From the NCBI RefSeq assembly GCF_000023585.1, contig NC_012914.1, positions 5,587,501 to 5,651,500 of the forward strand: a DNA stretch of 64,000 nucleotides, given 5' to 3'. The stretch is from Paenibacillus sp. JDR-2 (GTDB lineage: Bacteria > Bacillota > Bacilli > Paenibacillales > Paenibacillaceae). Numbering within the stretch: position 1 is the stretch's first letter; each line of letters begins with the position of its first letter. This document shows positions 44,944 to 51,426 of the stretch, piece by piece. The notes under the pieces are model-generated. The model was not told the DNA's origin. It made no database searches and saw only the letters and a program-made list of their open reading frames with translations. The translations under genes were made by a program, and so were the position numbers.

Positions 44944-45129
44944 AGTCCCCCTCCCTTACATGATTCCATAGTACATGGCTATGTGAGACAGGAATAAAGT
45001 ATGCAGTAGACTACCTAATCCATCATTGCAAGTGGGATTTCCGGCGAAAACATACCTTTGGACAATATTCCCAACATTTTCCTAATCATTGGCATCGGAA
45101 TGCGCATTACAAATAAACATAACCAGCCA

Positions 45130-45158
45130 TTGACGTCTACTTGCACCCCCTATATAAT
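45130..45158 (+). promoter_or_regulatory. Sigma-A promoter of the 45191 gene
   Basis: TTGACG (45130-45135), 17-base spacer, TATAAT (45153-45158). Confidence 0.8.
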
Positions 45159-45190
45159 GGCGTTAAATCAGCAGAGGGGGATGAGTTCAT

Positions 45191-45490
45191 ATGAGGGAAC
45201 GATTAATGAATCTAGAGCAGCGCCTCACGAACCAGCATCATATGGATTTATTTTTACACACGAAGCACACGATCAAAGCCATTGATGATTTGTCTGAGCA
45301 GCATCGGCTGCTGAGCGCCGCCCATGCAATCAGCGGCTATAAGATTATCGGCGACGAAGAAGTTCTGTTCTATGATACACTAGCGCTAGTGAAAGAGCAG
45401 ATTTTGTTGACGTTGGAGAGGACATTGGATGACCTCGAGCACAAAGGAGACAAATATCACGAGAAGAATTTTAAAGATGGTGTGGAGTGA
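45191..45490 (+). CDS. Hypothetical helical protein
   Basis: 99 residues, almost entirely helical and charged (NLEQRLTNQHHMDLFLHTKHTIKAIDDL...). I do not recognise it. GAGGGGG lies ten bases before the ATG and a strong promoter and terminator surround it, so it is a real monocistronic gene. It belongs to the chromosomal segment between the Tn7-like ends. Confidence 0.65.
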   Translation: MRERLMNLEQRLTNQHHMDLFLHTKHTIKAIDDLSEQHRLLSAAHAISGYKIIGDEEVLFYDTLALVKEQILLTLERTLDDLEHKGDKYHEKNFKDGVE

Positions 45491-45556
45491 CAAACACGGA
45501 AGTTGTGTCTTGAATACTCCGGCCGTATATCCAGGCGACGATGAAGCATAATTAGA

Positions 45557-45601
45557 GCAGCCGTGGCAGGTCACATCATGACTTGCCACGGCTGTTTTTT
45601 T
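45557..45601 (+). terminator. Terminator of the 45191 gene
   Basis: CAGCCGTGGCA..GTCA pairs with TGAC..TGCCACGGCTG around CATCA, followed by TTTTTTT. Confidence 0.9.
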
Positions 45602-45650
45602 GTGTCCCTTTGTGAATCACACTTTAAGAGCGTTTCTGGAGGAGATTAAT

Positions 45651-45716
45651 GTGAACCGCACAAAAATCATTGGATTAAGTCTATTAGCGCTTGGAATTCT
45701 TGTTCTGAGAAAATAA
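45651..45716 (+). pseudogene. Small membrane protein gene truncated at the Tn7-like end
   Basis: GTG start with GGAGG eight bases upstream; MNRTKIIGLSLLALGILVL is a clean membrane helix like DUF3185-type proteins, then the frame enters the transposon terminus at 45701 and stops after LRK. The second helix expected for such proteins is missing. Confidence 0.6.
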
Positions 45717-45851
45717 AGTATTAGACTGGATGTATTGAATTCGTGCGGTATTTCGAATTGCAAAATCGTCAGGCTCAAAAAATAAGTATTAGACTACCCC
45801 CTAGAAACGGAACAGCAGCAGTCATGGACGTCAAAATAAAGTCCTAGACTG
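45701..45851 (+). mobile_element. Tn7-like transposon end, spread (left-type)
   Basis: TGT (45701), eight bases, AATAAAGTATTAGACTGG (to 45729), then AATAAGTATTAGACTACC at 45781-45798 and AATAAAGTCCTAGACTG at 45835-45851. Steps of about 66 and 55 bases resemble the widely spaced TnsB sites of Tn7 left ends. The interior lies to the right. Confidence 0.65.
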
Positions 45852-45887
45852 CTGCTGTTTTTGAACTATCGTTTCCCGTTAATTGAA
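45812..45887. repeat. Cassette element 10 (fused with transposon end)
   Basis: Hairpin 45812-45858 (ACAGCAGCAGTC / GACTGCTGCTGT) whose loop and arm contain the innermost Tn7-like repeat, then P site 45861-45887 (TTGAACTATCG, TTTCC, CGTTAATTGAA). No D site. The stop codon of the 45866 gene lies in the P site. Confidence 0.7.
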
Positions 45888-46267
45888 AGTTCTGTAAGAT
45901 ATTTCTTTGCCATTTCCATGTCCTGTGTTTGTAGAACAATTCCATCTTCTTTATTGAGTATGACATACGCAGGGAATTTTTTAATGCCCAAAGCATGCGC
46001 CCATTTTTTAAACTTTTTTTGGTCAATAGTTAATAGCTGTACTTGAAATCCATTTTGCAAATCTAGTGATGAATTCTGAAAACGATTAAGTTCATCCCCT
46101 ATTTTCATAACATCTGCTTGGTAACAAAACACTTGAAGGGCGTAAGCATAGTTCAATTCCTTTTCAGGCATTAAGTTCTGAACTACTTCATCTTTACTTG
46201 GATTACATCCAACAAGTAATAAACAAGTGCCAAATAAAATCAATATTACAACATATTTTTTAAGCAT
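45866..46267 (-). CDS. Thioredoxin-fold-like lipoprotein
   Basis: 133 residues: lipoprotein signal LLLVGC (lipobox near residue 21), then a shortened thioredoxin-like domain with FKKWAHALGIKKFPAYVILNKEDGIV containing the cis-Pro equivalent. The usual CxxC is not present; only CYQAD occurs, so redox activity is doubtful. A cassette gene. Confidence 0.65.
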   Translation of the reverse strand: MLKKYVVILILFGTCLLLVGCNPSKDEVVQNLMPEKELNYAYALQVFCYQADVMKIGDELNRFQNSSLDLQNGFQVQLLTIDQKKFKKWAHALGIKKFPAYVILNKEDGIVLQTQDMEMAKKYLTELSINGKR

Positions 46268-46327
46268 TTAAACACCTCCGTAACCTCACAACTATTTCCA
46301 ATTGTTAGACGTGGATTTGCCAAATTA

Positions 46328-46424
46328 GTTGCATTATCCTACCTTTAGTCCAACAAAAAGCAACCGTACTTTATGAGCCGGCTGCTGTCATTCTGAATTA
46401 AACTAACGTTTTCCGTTAGTTCAA
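46328..46424. repeat. Cassette element 11
   Basis: D site 46328-46354 (spacer CTACC), hairpin 46360-46385 (GCAACCG / CGGCTGC, one mismatch), P site 46398-46424 (TTAAACTAACG, TTTTC, CGTTAGTTCAA). The stop codon of the 46421 gene lies in it. Confidence 0.8.
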
Positions 46425-46729
46425 TGGACAACGCTTTTTCTTGACTGACGTTTGCCCTTTTGATAATTGTTTAATAAACATAGAAGATTAAATACAATAC
46501 CGACAGCAGCAATTACAAGCGGAAGCCATGGATGTATGTGCAGAGTCTCACTATCTGTGAAGACAGTTACTTCATAATAAGAGTAGGTTATTTCCTTTAT
46601 TGGGACATTAAAATAGTGAACGCGGTCCAGTACACTCCTTACATCTCCATACAAACTCTGGCATGCAACAAACAATGCAAACATTAGAAGGAGGTTAGTA
46701 ACCATGATATCCTTCTTAATCTTAACCAT
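46421..46729 (-). CDS. Small membrane protein, unknown
   Basis: 102 residues with a membrane helix near the N-terminus (NLLLMFALFVACQSLYG) and another near 70-92 (WLPLVIAAVGIVFNLLCLL). The start is the ATG at 46729 with GGAGG six bases upstream; the frame stays open through element 12, but that part is not coding. Unrecognised. Confidence 0.6.
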   Translation of the reverse strand: MVKIKKDIMVTNLLLMFALFVACQSLYGDVRSVLDRVHYFNVPIKEITYSYYEVTVFTDSETLHIHPWLPLVIAAVGIVFNLLCLLNNYQKGKRQSRKSVVH

Positions 46730-46764
46730 ATTGTACCTCCGTTCCACAATTAGTTTACAACATA

Positions 46765-46860
46765 TTGGAACCGAACTAACCTTCACTTCAACAAAAGCTA
46801 CAGCTGATCCTCCGGTCCGCTGCAGCTTTCTGGTTGAACTATAGTTCTTCGTTTGTTGAA
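46765..46860. repeat. Cassette element 12
   Basis: D site 46765-46791 (TTGGAACCGAA, CTAAC, CTTCACTTCAA), hairpin 46795-46828 (AAGCTACAGC / GCTGCAGCTT), P site 46834-46860 (TTGAACTATAG, TTCTT, CGTTTGTTGAA). Confidence 0.85.
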
Positions 46861-46944
46861 TCACCTAATTAGTTATGTAATGTTATGTATCACAAAATCA
46901 TTAATCTTCTTTGTGCCGTTAAAAAAGATATTCAATAGTTATAT

Positions 46945-46971
46945 AAAAGGCTGTCGATTTCTCGACAGCCT
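46945..46971 (-). terminator. Terminator of the 46983 gene
   Basis: AGGCTGTCGA pairs with TCGACAGCCT around GAAA on the minus strand, followed by TTTATA. Confidence 0.75.
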
Positions 46972-46982
46972 GGACAGAAGAA

Positions 46983-47426
46983 TTACTTCCACTGTTCATT
47001 GTATTTCAAATGTAAAATGGGGTAAGGGCGGCCTGCTCCATCCGTCAAATCTTCACCGATTATTCCGAAACCGCTTTTTAAGTAAAACCTTGTCGCATTC
47101 TCATTTTGTTTATTAACATCAACGGACGTGATCCCAAGACCATTGATGCATTTTTCCAAAATTTGTTTCCCATACCCTTTGCCAATTTTATCGGGATCGA
47201 GAAATAGTGCTTCCAAGTGATTTTCATTGATGGCGGTAAAACCAATGATAGAGTCTTCGGTATACCATAGACGTATATCAAGATGAGGAAAATACATGGG
47301 TAATTCTTTTTTGATTTCCTCTTTATCCTTGAAACTCAAAAAATGATGAGTGGCCATTACCGACCTTTCCCAAAGATTTATAATCATATCATAGTCATTA
47401 ACGGTTGCTTTTCTGTTTTGTATCAT
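46983..47426 (-). CDS. GNAT-family N-acetyltransferase (YjaB-like)
   Basis: 147 residues, with the acetyl-CoA motif KIGKGYGKQILEKC near 78-91 and an ending (NATRFYLKSGFGIIGEDLTDGAGRPYPILHLKY) typical of YjaB-type enzymes. AAAGGAG precedes the ATG at 47426 by nine bases. Unlike most cassette genes it has its own terminator before the next element. Confidence 0.9.
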   Translation of the reverse strand: MIQNRKATVNDYDMIINLWERSVMATHHFLSFKDKEEIKKELPMYFPHLDIRLWYTEDSIIGFTAINENHLEALFLDPDKIGKGYGKQILEKCINGLGITSVDVNKQNENATRFYLKSGFGIIGEDLTDGAGRPYPILHLKYNEQWK

Positions 47427-47566
47427 TTCGTTCTGCTCCTTTTTCTTTTTAATTTATCACGCTCCTTTCGTCACTTTTTTTGTAGATGGTGATCGTAGAC
47501 CTCCAATTGATATATGACTTCATGCTTACCACTCTTTTCGGAATTATTTTAATTGCATACTATAAA

Positions 47567-47631
47567 CAGGGAACAGCGCCGCGGCGTTCTGCTCCCTGAT
47601 TTGGTTGAACTATAGTCTCCCGTTAGCTCAA
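47567..47631. repeat. Cassette element 13
   Basis: Hairpin 47567-47598 (CAGGGA / TCCCTG with inner GCGCCGCGGCG), P site 47605-47631 (TTGAACTATAG, TCTCC, CGTTAGCTCAA). The D side is degenerate. Confidence 0.75.
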
Positions 47632-47657
47632 TCCTCAAGTTCATTTTTAATATCTCT

Positions 47658-47837
47658 TTAACCACGACTGCCAAAGAAACAATCCTGAAAAAATGACTGA
47701 CGGACTTGTTCATGCTTTTTATTTACGACAAACCCCCATAAATATAAAACAACAGCAATACATACTAAAATCAAATAAAACAACCCACATCCCTTCGCTG
47801 CAGTATGGAATTTTCTCTCATCAGTAATTCGGAGCAT
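47658..47837 (-). CDS. Small membrane protein, unknown
   Basis: 59 residues with one membrane helix (GLFYLILVCIAVVLYLWGFVV) and a charged tail. The start is taken as the ATG at 47837; the frame upstream crosses element 14. The ribosome binding site is weak, so confidence is limited. Confidence 0.45.
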   Translation of the reverse strand: MLRITDERKFHTAAKGCGLFYLILVCIAVVLYLWGFVVNKKHEQVRQSFFQDCFFGSRG

Positions 47838-47839
47838 AC

Positions 47840-47936
47840 GCCACGCAATCCTGCCCGTTAACGTAACAAAGCTGCCGATCATGTGCCAGCAGCTTTATTA
47901 GTTAGTTCATTCAACTAACGTTCTCCGTTAGCTTAA
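47840..47936. repeat. Cassette element 14
   Basis: D site 47840-47866 (CTGCC, right arm CGTTAACGTAA), hairpin 47868-47896 (AAAGCTG / CAGCTTT), P site 47910-47936 (TTCAACTAACG, TTCTC, CGTTAGCTTAA). The stop codon of the next gene lies in it. Confidence 0.85.
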
Positions 47937-48416
47937 AGATCTGTAGTCATATGAACTTCTACTAACTGGGATCGTCTTCGTACGAAACCAATCGGCCGCT
48001 TGCTGGACCAACGGTGATGAATTTATCGGTGTAACATCATCGATTGAAATCCAGTCATAACCATTAGAGTCTTGTCCTTCGAATTGAACCACGGAACCCC
48101 CAATATTCCCAGCGACAATAACAACTTCATATAAAATCGCAATATGATGCACACACTCAGTAGAGTTATCCTGTAGTGTCCATAACACAGAAAAATCACA
48201 AACACCAATATTGTTGAGTTCTTTGACTTTGAATCCTGTTTCTTCGTTAAACTCCCTTTTTAAGCCTTGCTCTAAGGACTCCGATACTTCTAGTCGCCCC
48301 CCAGGCAAGTCAAATTGGCCGGCATAAGGGCCTAAACTTTTTTGAATAACTAGAATTTTCTCGTTAACCATACATATTCCGTAAACTCCTGTGTGGCGAT
48401 AAAACTTTTCCTCCAT
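47928..48416 (-). CDS. NUDIX hydrolase
   Basis: 162 residues with the Nudix box GGRLEVSESLEQGLKREFNEETGF (about 38-61, fully canonical). The second NUDIX gene of the array, not closely similar to the one at 42002. Substrate unknown. GGGGGA precedes the ATG. Confidence 0.92.
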   Translation of the reverse strand: MEEKFYRHTGVYGICMVNEKILVIQKSLGPYAGQFDLPGGRLEVSESLEQGLKREFNEETGFKVKELNNIGVCDFSVLWTLQDNSTECVHHIAILYEVVIVAGNIGGSVVQFEGQDSNGYDWISIDDVTPINSSPLVQQAADWFRTKTIPVSRSSYDYRSLS

Positions 48417-48452
48417 TGAATTTAATCCCCCTACTTTCGTTGCAGGTATGTA

Positions 48453-48479
48453 TTGAGCTATCGTTCCCCGTTAGCTTAA
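48453..48479. repeat. Cassette element 15 (solo P site)
   Basis: TTGAGCTATCG, TTCCC, CGTTAGCTTAA. No hairpin and no D site nearby. Confidence 0.75.
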
Positions 48480-48493
48480 CTTCCTATTGAATA

Positions 48494-48790
48494 CTATAAG
48501 ACTTTAACAGAAGCAATTTCCTTCCCACCCCATAATTTAAACATATATCCGCTGACAAGAAAATGCCAAGGTGCATCATCAACTAAAAAGCGTACATCTG
48601 CATATGTATCCCGAGTGCCTTCAATTAAACTTGTAATTCTAACAGGTACGGTCCAGGCTTCACCGGTTAACTGTTTACCCTCTATGCTTTCATAGTGCAC
48701 GATAAGATCTGGTAACCAGGTATTACAGGGATATTTGCTTGGATCTTTGTCCCAATGAATTAGGGCTTTGACAAAACGAATGTCTCCCAT
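48494..48790 (-). CDS. Hypothetical protein
   Basis: 98 residues beginning MGDIRFVKALIHWDKDPSKYP. It is strand-rich (GEAWTVPVRITSLIEGTRDTYADVRFLVDDAPWHFL), soluble and unrecognised. The ATG at 48790 has GGGAGG five bases upstream; the longer frame runs into the solo site at 48812. Confidence 0.6.
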   Translation of the reverse strand: MGDIRFVKALIHWDKDPSKYPCNTWLPDLIVHYESIEGKQLTGEAWTVPVRITSLIEGTRDTYADVRFLVDDAPWHFLVSGYMFKLWGGKEIASVKVL

Positions 48791-48811
48791 GTCGACCTCC
48801 CTGCAGAAAAG

Positions 48812-48838
48812 TTGAACTAATGTTCTCCGTTTGTTCAA
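48812..48838. repeat. Cassette element 16 (solo P site)
   Basis: TTGAACTAATG, TTCTC, CGTTTGTTCAA. No hairpin. Confidence 0.75.
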
Positions 48839-48846
48839 TGACACGG

Positions 48847-49329
48847 TTATTTTCCATTCTCTAATTCATCAAGTGTTTCTAAAAGTAAGTCGATTCTATC
48901 TTCAAATTCATTAATGGCTCTTTTAATTTTAATTATCTGATCTCCCGGGATTCGGACTTTCAGTAGCTGCAGTAAATATTTAGCCTCATGACGCACCTCA
49001 AAGTTCCCGTTAATCAAAAAATCGATTAATATCTCTATATGGGATGAATAATCAAATGGTCTCAAGGCATACAACAGCGAGCCCCTGCTACCTAAAGTTT
49101 TCGGGTCCTTGAGCAGTTCTATAATTGGCTCCACTGCCTCTGGATTTCTAATATCGCTTAAGGCTAAAGCAATTTCATTTCTAAGTATTTTGTTTTCCGT
49201 ATTTTTTAGATGTTTTATCAGAATTAGAACTATTTCTTTATTCTTGTATCGAATTGCCTCAGAAATTACAGCAGATGCTTCGTCTTGATTATCACTCATT
49301 AAAGCCCGTTCTAATTGGATAAGATCCAT
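48847..49329 (-). CDS. HEAT-repeat protein
   Basis: 160 residues made of HEAT-like helical repeats (ENKILRNEIALALSDIRNPEAVEPIIELLKDPKT, then NFEVRHEAKYLLQLLK). Probably a protein-binding scaffold; no enzymatic motif. GAGGA precedes the ATG at 49329. Confidence 0.8.
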   Translation of the reverse strand: MDLIQLERALMSDNQDEASAVISEAIRYKNKEIVLILIKHLKNTENKILRNEIALALSDIRNPEAVEPIIELLKDPKTLGSRGSLLYALRPFDYSSHIEILIDFLINGNFEVRHEAKYLLQLLKVRIPGDQIIKIKRAINEFEDRIDLLLETLDELENGK

Positions 49330-49379
49330 TTCATGTCCTCACACCTTAGATTTAAGTACTACATTAATTCTACCACATA

Positions 49380-49476
49380 TTGGAACTATTCTGCCTTTTA
49401 GTTTAATAAAACAGGGAGCAACTGCCGCGGCAATCTGCTCCCTTGTTCGTTCAACTATTGTTCTTCGATAGTAGAA
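49380..49476. repeat. Cassette element 17
   Basis: D site 49380-49406 (TTGGAACTATT, CTGCC, TTTTAGTTTAA), hairpin 49413-49443 (AGGGAGCA / TGCTCCCT), P site 49450-49476 (TTCAACTATTG, TTCTT, CGATAGTAGAA). Upstream flank TACCACAT is shared with elements 20 and 22. Confidence 0.85.
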
Positions 49477-49487
49477 TAAAGAACCTT

Positions 49488-49793
49488 CTAAATGTATTCC
49501 ACAAATCCATCTTTATAGCCGTAAATTCTCACTACGTTCCCATCAATTTCACCTGGAACATTAATTTTTTTCAACTTTCTCATCACGTATGTGGTATTAC
49601 TTTCGTTCAAACGAATTTCTAACCATTCAATGTATTTGAAACCGCCTAAACTGAAATGGTAAAACCACTCGGCATCCCACATGGCTATATAACCATTCAC
49701 AACATCTTTTGTCCTCCAGTGAATCGGTCCATCGTAATCATGCATAGCCAGTCGAATCTCATCCCACTTTGTATCATTCATTAACGGAGTCAT
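49488..49793 (-). CDS. Hypothetical protein, possibly DUF6678-like
   Basis: 101 residues (NDTKWDEIRLAMHDYDGPIHWRTKDV... EWFYHFSLGGFKYIEWLEIRL... GEIDGNVVRIYGY). It resembles small Trp-rich proteins annotated as DUF6678 in Paenibacillus, from memory only. AAGGAGG precedes the ATG. Confidence 0.6.
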   Translation of the reverse strand: MTPLMNDTKWDEIRLAMHDYDGPIHWRTKDVVNGYIAMWDAEWFYHFSLGGFKYIEWLEIRLNESNTTYVMRKLKKINVPGEIDGNVVRIYGYKDGFVEYI

Positions 49794-49822
49794 TAGTACC
49801 TCCTTTTTATCATTGCATGTTA

Positions 49823-49849
49823 TTCAGCTATCGTTCCCAATTAGCGTAA
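49823..49849. repeat. Cassette element 18 (solo P site)
   Basis: TTCAGCTATCG, TTCCC, AATTAGCGTAA. The arm change CAGCTA/TAGCG keeps pairing partly. No hairpin. Confidence 0.7.
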
Positions 49850-49853
49850 CTAC

Positions 49854-50507
49854 TCATCTGAACTGATCAGCTTTATTTCGAGATAGCCAGTCCACCATAA
49901 AATCAAACAACTCTATTGAGTAAGTATGCTTATTTTGGGTACTCGGAATCGATGTAATGATTTCCCCAATATTTCTATCAACGCTCACGGAATCTATAAA
50001 ATGGACTAGACCGGGAACCTCTTTATTAAGCGCTTGGAAGTAATGTTTTTGTGGCTTAATGAACTGTAAATTCATATCAAAGCCCCCTCGTTTCCTCGAA
50101 GAATCCGATTCTTTCCGTTTAATTAGTTCATCCTCACTGCAGCTGAGTAGATAATATCTGTCAGGGAATCCGATTTTTTGGTCTAGAATCAGATTCCGAT
50201 AGTAATCGGCTATAAACTCTAACGACTGATTATCAAATAAAGTAAAATCATACGCCCAGTTATACCAAAAGGGTTGAAATAAATCGATGTCTATAACAAC
50301 AAATGAGTGCTTATTCCTGTTTTCTAAGGCTATTCTCCATCGATCTGCCTGACGTTCAAACCACCATTCTCTATATTCAGGGTTAGGTCGTTCTTTCCAC
50401 CAGGTATTAATTTCAGGGATATGAAAAGCCCCATGAATGGCAGCCAGTTCAGAGGATGTCCTTGTTTTTCCTACAGCACTAGCACCTTCGATACTTATAA
50501 TGGTCAT
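49854..50507 (-). CDS. P-loop kinase
   Basis: 217 residues starting MTIISIEGASAVGKTRTSSEL with a Walker A GASAVGKT. The overall look is that of deoxynucleoside/thymidylate kinase-like proteins (VVIDIDLFQPFWYN, RYYLLSCSEDELIKRKESDSSRKR as LID). Substrate unknown. GGAGGAGAAGG precedes the ATG at 50507. Confidence 0.78.
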   Translation of the reverse strand: MTIISIEGASAVGKTRTSSELAAIHGAFHIPEINTWWKERPNPEYREWWFERQADRWRIALENRNKHSFVVIDIDLFQPFWYNWAYDFTLFDNQSLEFIADYYRNLILDQKIGFPDRYYLLSCSEDELIKRKESDSSRKRGGFDMNLQFIKPQKHYFQALNKEVPGLVHFIDSVSVDRNIGEIITSIPSTQNKHTYSIELFDFMVDWLSRNKADQFR

Positions 50508-50557
50508 ACCTTCTCCTCCATAATTTGCTGGGTTAACCTCTTTTTTCTCCATAAAAA

Positions 50558-50625
50558 CGGCAGCGGATCTCTAATCTGCAGGCGTATTATGCATGCTTTG
50601 AAACAAATATCTCCCGATAGTTTAA
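50558..50625. repeat. Cassette element 19
   Basis: Hairpin 50558-50582 (GCAGCGGAT / ATCTGC), P site 50598-50625 (TTGAAACAAATA, TCTCC, CGATAGTTTAA). D site not recognisable. Confidence 0.6.
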
Positions 50626-50638
50626 TACTTTAATTCGT

Positions 50639-51016
50639 TTATTTATTTTGTCTTATTACGTCCTCTGCCCTTACCTCTAGTTGCTTATAGTAAAGGTAAA
50701 GTGGTCTGTTGTTCTTCATTGCATTTGTCTCGATATGTATATTTCGCTTGCCAATAATACCTCCGTATATTTTTAATATTGCGTAGTTTGAATTACCTGT
50801 ACCCACGTATTGAATTGAGTAGCTTTTATAACGTGTCCACTTATCCTTAAAAGAGCCATCAATAATAAATTGGTTTCCTGATTGTTTTACTGAATTGAGC
50901 TTTATATCGGTGGAAGAAATAGGTCCTCTATAAAACCACATAAAGAATAGGAGGACTAAAATTACTCCAAGACCTAAAAGAGCTTTTGCTTTTTTAGTCT
51001 TTATTTCTATGGTCAT
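50639..51016 (-). CDS. Small membrane-anchored protein
   Basis: 125 residues with one N-terminal helix (ALLGLGVILVLLFFMWFY) and a strand-rich extracytoplasmic part. Unrecognised. The ATG at 51016 has AAGGAA seven bases upstream. First gene of the array in the direction of transcription. Confidence 0.6.
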   Translation of the reverse strand: MTIEIKTKKAKALLGLGVILVLLFFMWFYRGPISSTDIKLNSVKQSGNQFIIDGSFKDKWTRYKSYSIQYVGTGNSNYAILKIYGGIIGKRNIHIETNAMKNNRPLYLYYKQLEVRAEDVIRQNK

Positions 51017-51097
51017 GGTTATTTCCTTTTTCAGAAGTTTTCTCCTCTCGATAACAAGAGTAGTTAAGTTCTTAGCCCAACATAATATTACCACACA

Positions 51098-51124
51098 TTG
51101 GAAGTATCCTGCCCGTTAGCTTAA
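51098..51124. repeat. Cassette element 20 (solo hybrid site, array start)
   Basis: TTGGAAGTATC, CTGCC, CGTTAGCTTAA: the left half is D-type and the right half is P-type. It stands 5' of the first cassette gene, where an integron would have attI. Confidence 0.75.
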
Positions 51125-51426
51125 TGAAGTCTTGTCTGTCGACACTTTATCTTCTCAGCCCAAACTGCTCACACAACCCTTAATATGGTGCTTTTCTTGT
51201 CGTTATCCCAGTATAAAGGGATTTTCACGTCCAAAATAAAACGACAAGAAAATACGTACAAATTGAAAAAGAACCTTGATTTAACAAGGTTCTAAATCGG
51301 GATTATTATGTCGTTGTACTAACGACATAAAAGTTTTGAACCAGTCATTCAACTGCCCATAGCTGAGAAACGTCAGCAGCCGGTCATTATTGACCGGCTG
51401 CCGCAATGTTCTTATTGAAAAACAAT
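51125..51426. other. Inverted-repeat region before the cassette array
   Basis: About 300 bases without a gene. It holds a 13-bp inverted pair (TTTTCTTGTCGTT near 51192-51204, AACGACAAGAAAA near 51240-51252), a 10-bp pair (TTATGTCGTT / AACGACATAA around GTACT near 51306-51330), an ACCTTG..CAAGGT hairpin near 51272-51292, and a possible decayed cassette element at 51342-51401 (CTGCC spacer, hairpin GCAGCCGGTCA / TGACCGGCTGC). The last hairpin may also terminate the atzF transcript. Confidence 0.5.

Larger units (their letters stand above)
36279..51124 (-). other. Integron-like gene cassette array, first block
   Basis: Some 17 mostly single-gene units on the minus strand are separated by elements built from 11-5-11 sites. 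In plus-strand sense the consensus P site has arms TTGAACTATCG and CGTTAGTTCAA around TTCCC; the D site has arms TTGGAACTATC and CGTTAGTTCAA around CTGCC. Between D and P lies a hairpin with CGGCAGC-like arms. Folded, P and D arms pair and the spacers stay unpaired, as in attC. The core GTTAGTT differs from the integron GTTRRRY at one position. The block is interrupted at 43,448-45,851 by Tn7-like ends and chromosomal genes. Confidence 0.75.

Noticed and set aside
44981..45014. A third Tn7-like end (TGT, eight bases, AATAAAGTATGCAGTAGACTACC)
   Set aside because: Spacing fits but the repeat has a two-base insertion and no second copy nearby, so it may be chance.
46730..46864. N-terminal extension of the 46421 gene
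   Set aside because: This part of the frame is cassette element 12; the ATG at 46729 has a good ribosome binding site.
46945..46971. Remnant of the IS1182-type left end
   Set aside because: It shares only the GGCTGTCGA stem; it works as a normal terminator and no further IS sequence follows.
36279..51124. A CRISPR array or ordinary dispersed repeat (MITE/REP)
   Set aside because: Units are 0.3-1.2 kb genes rather than short spacers, and elements sit specifically at gene boundaries in one orientation.
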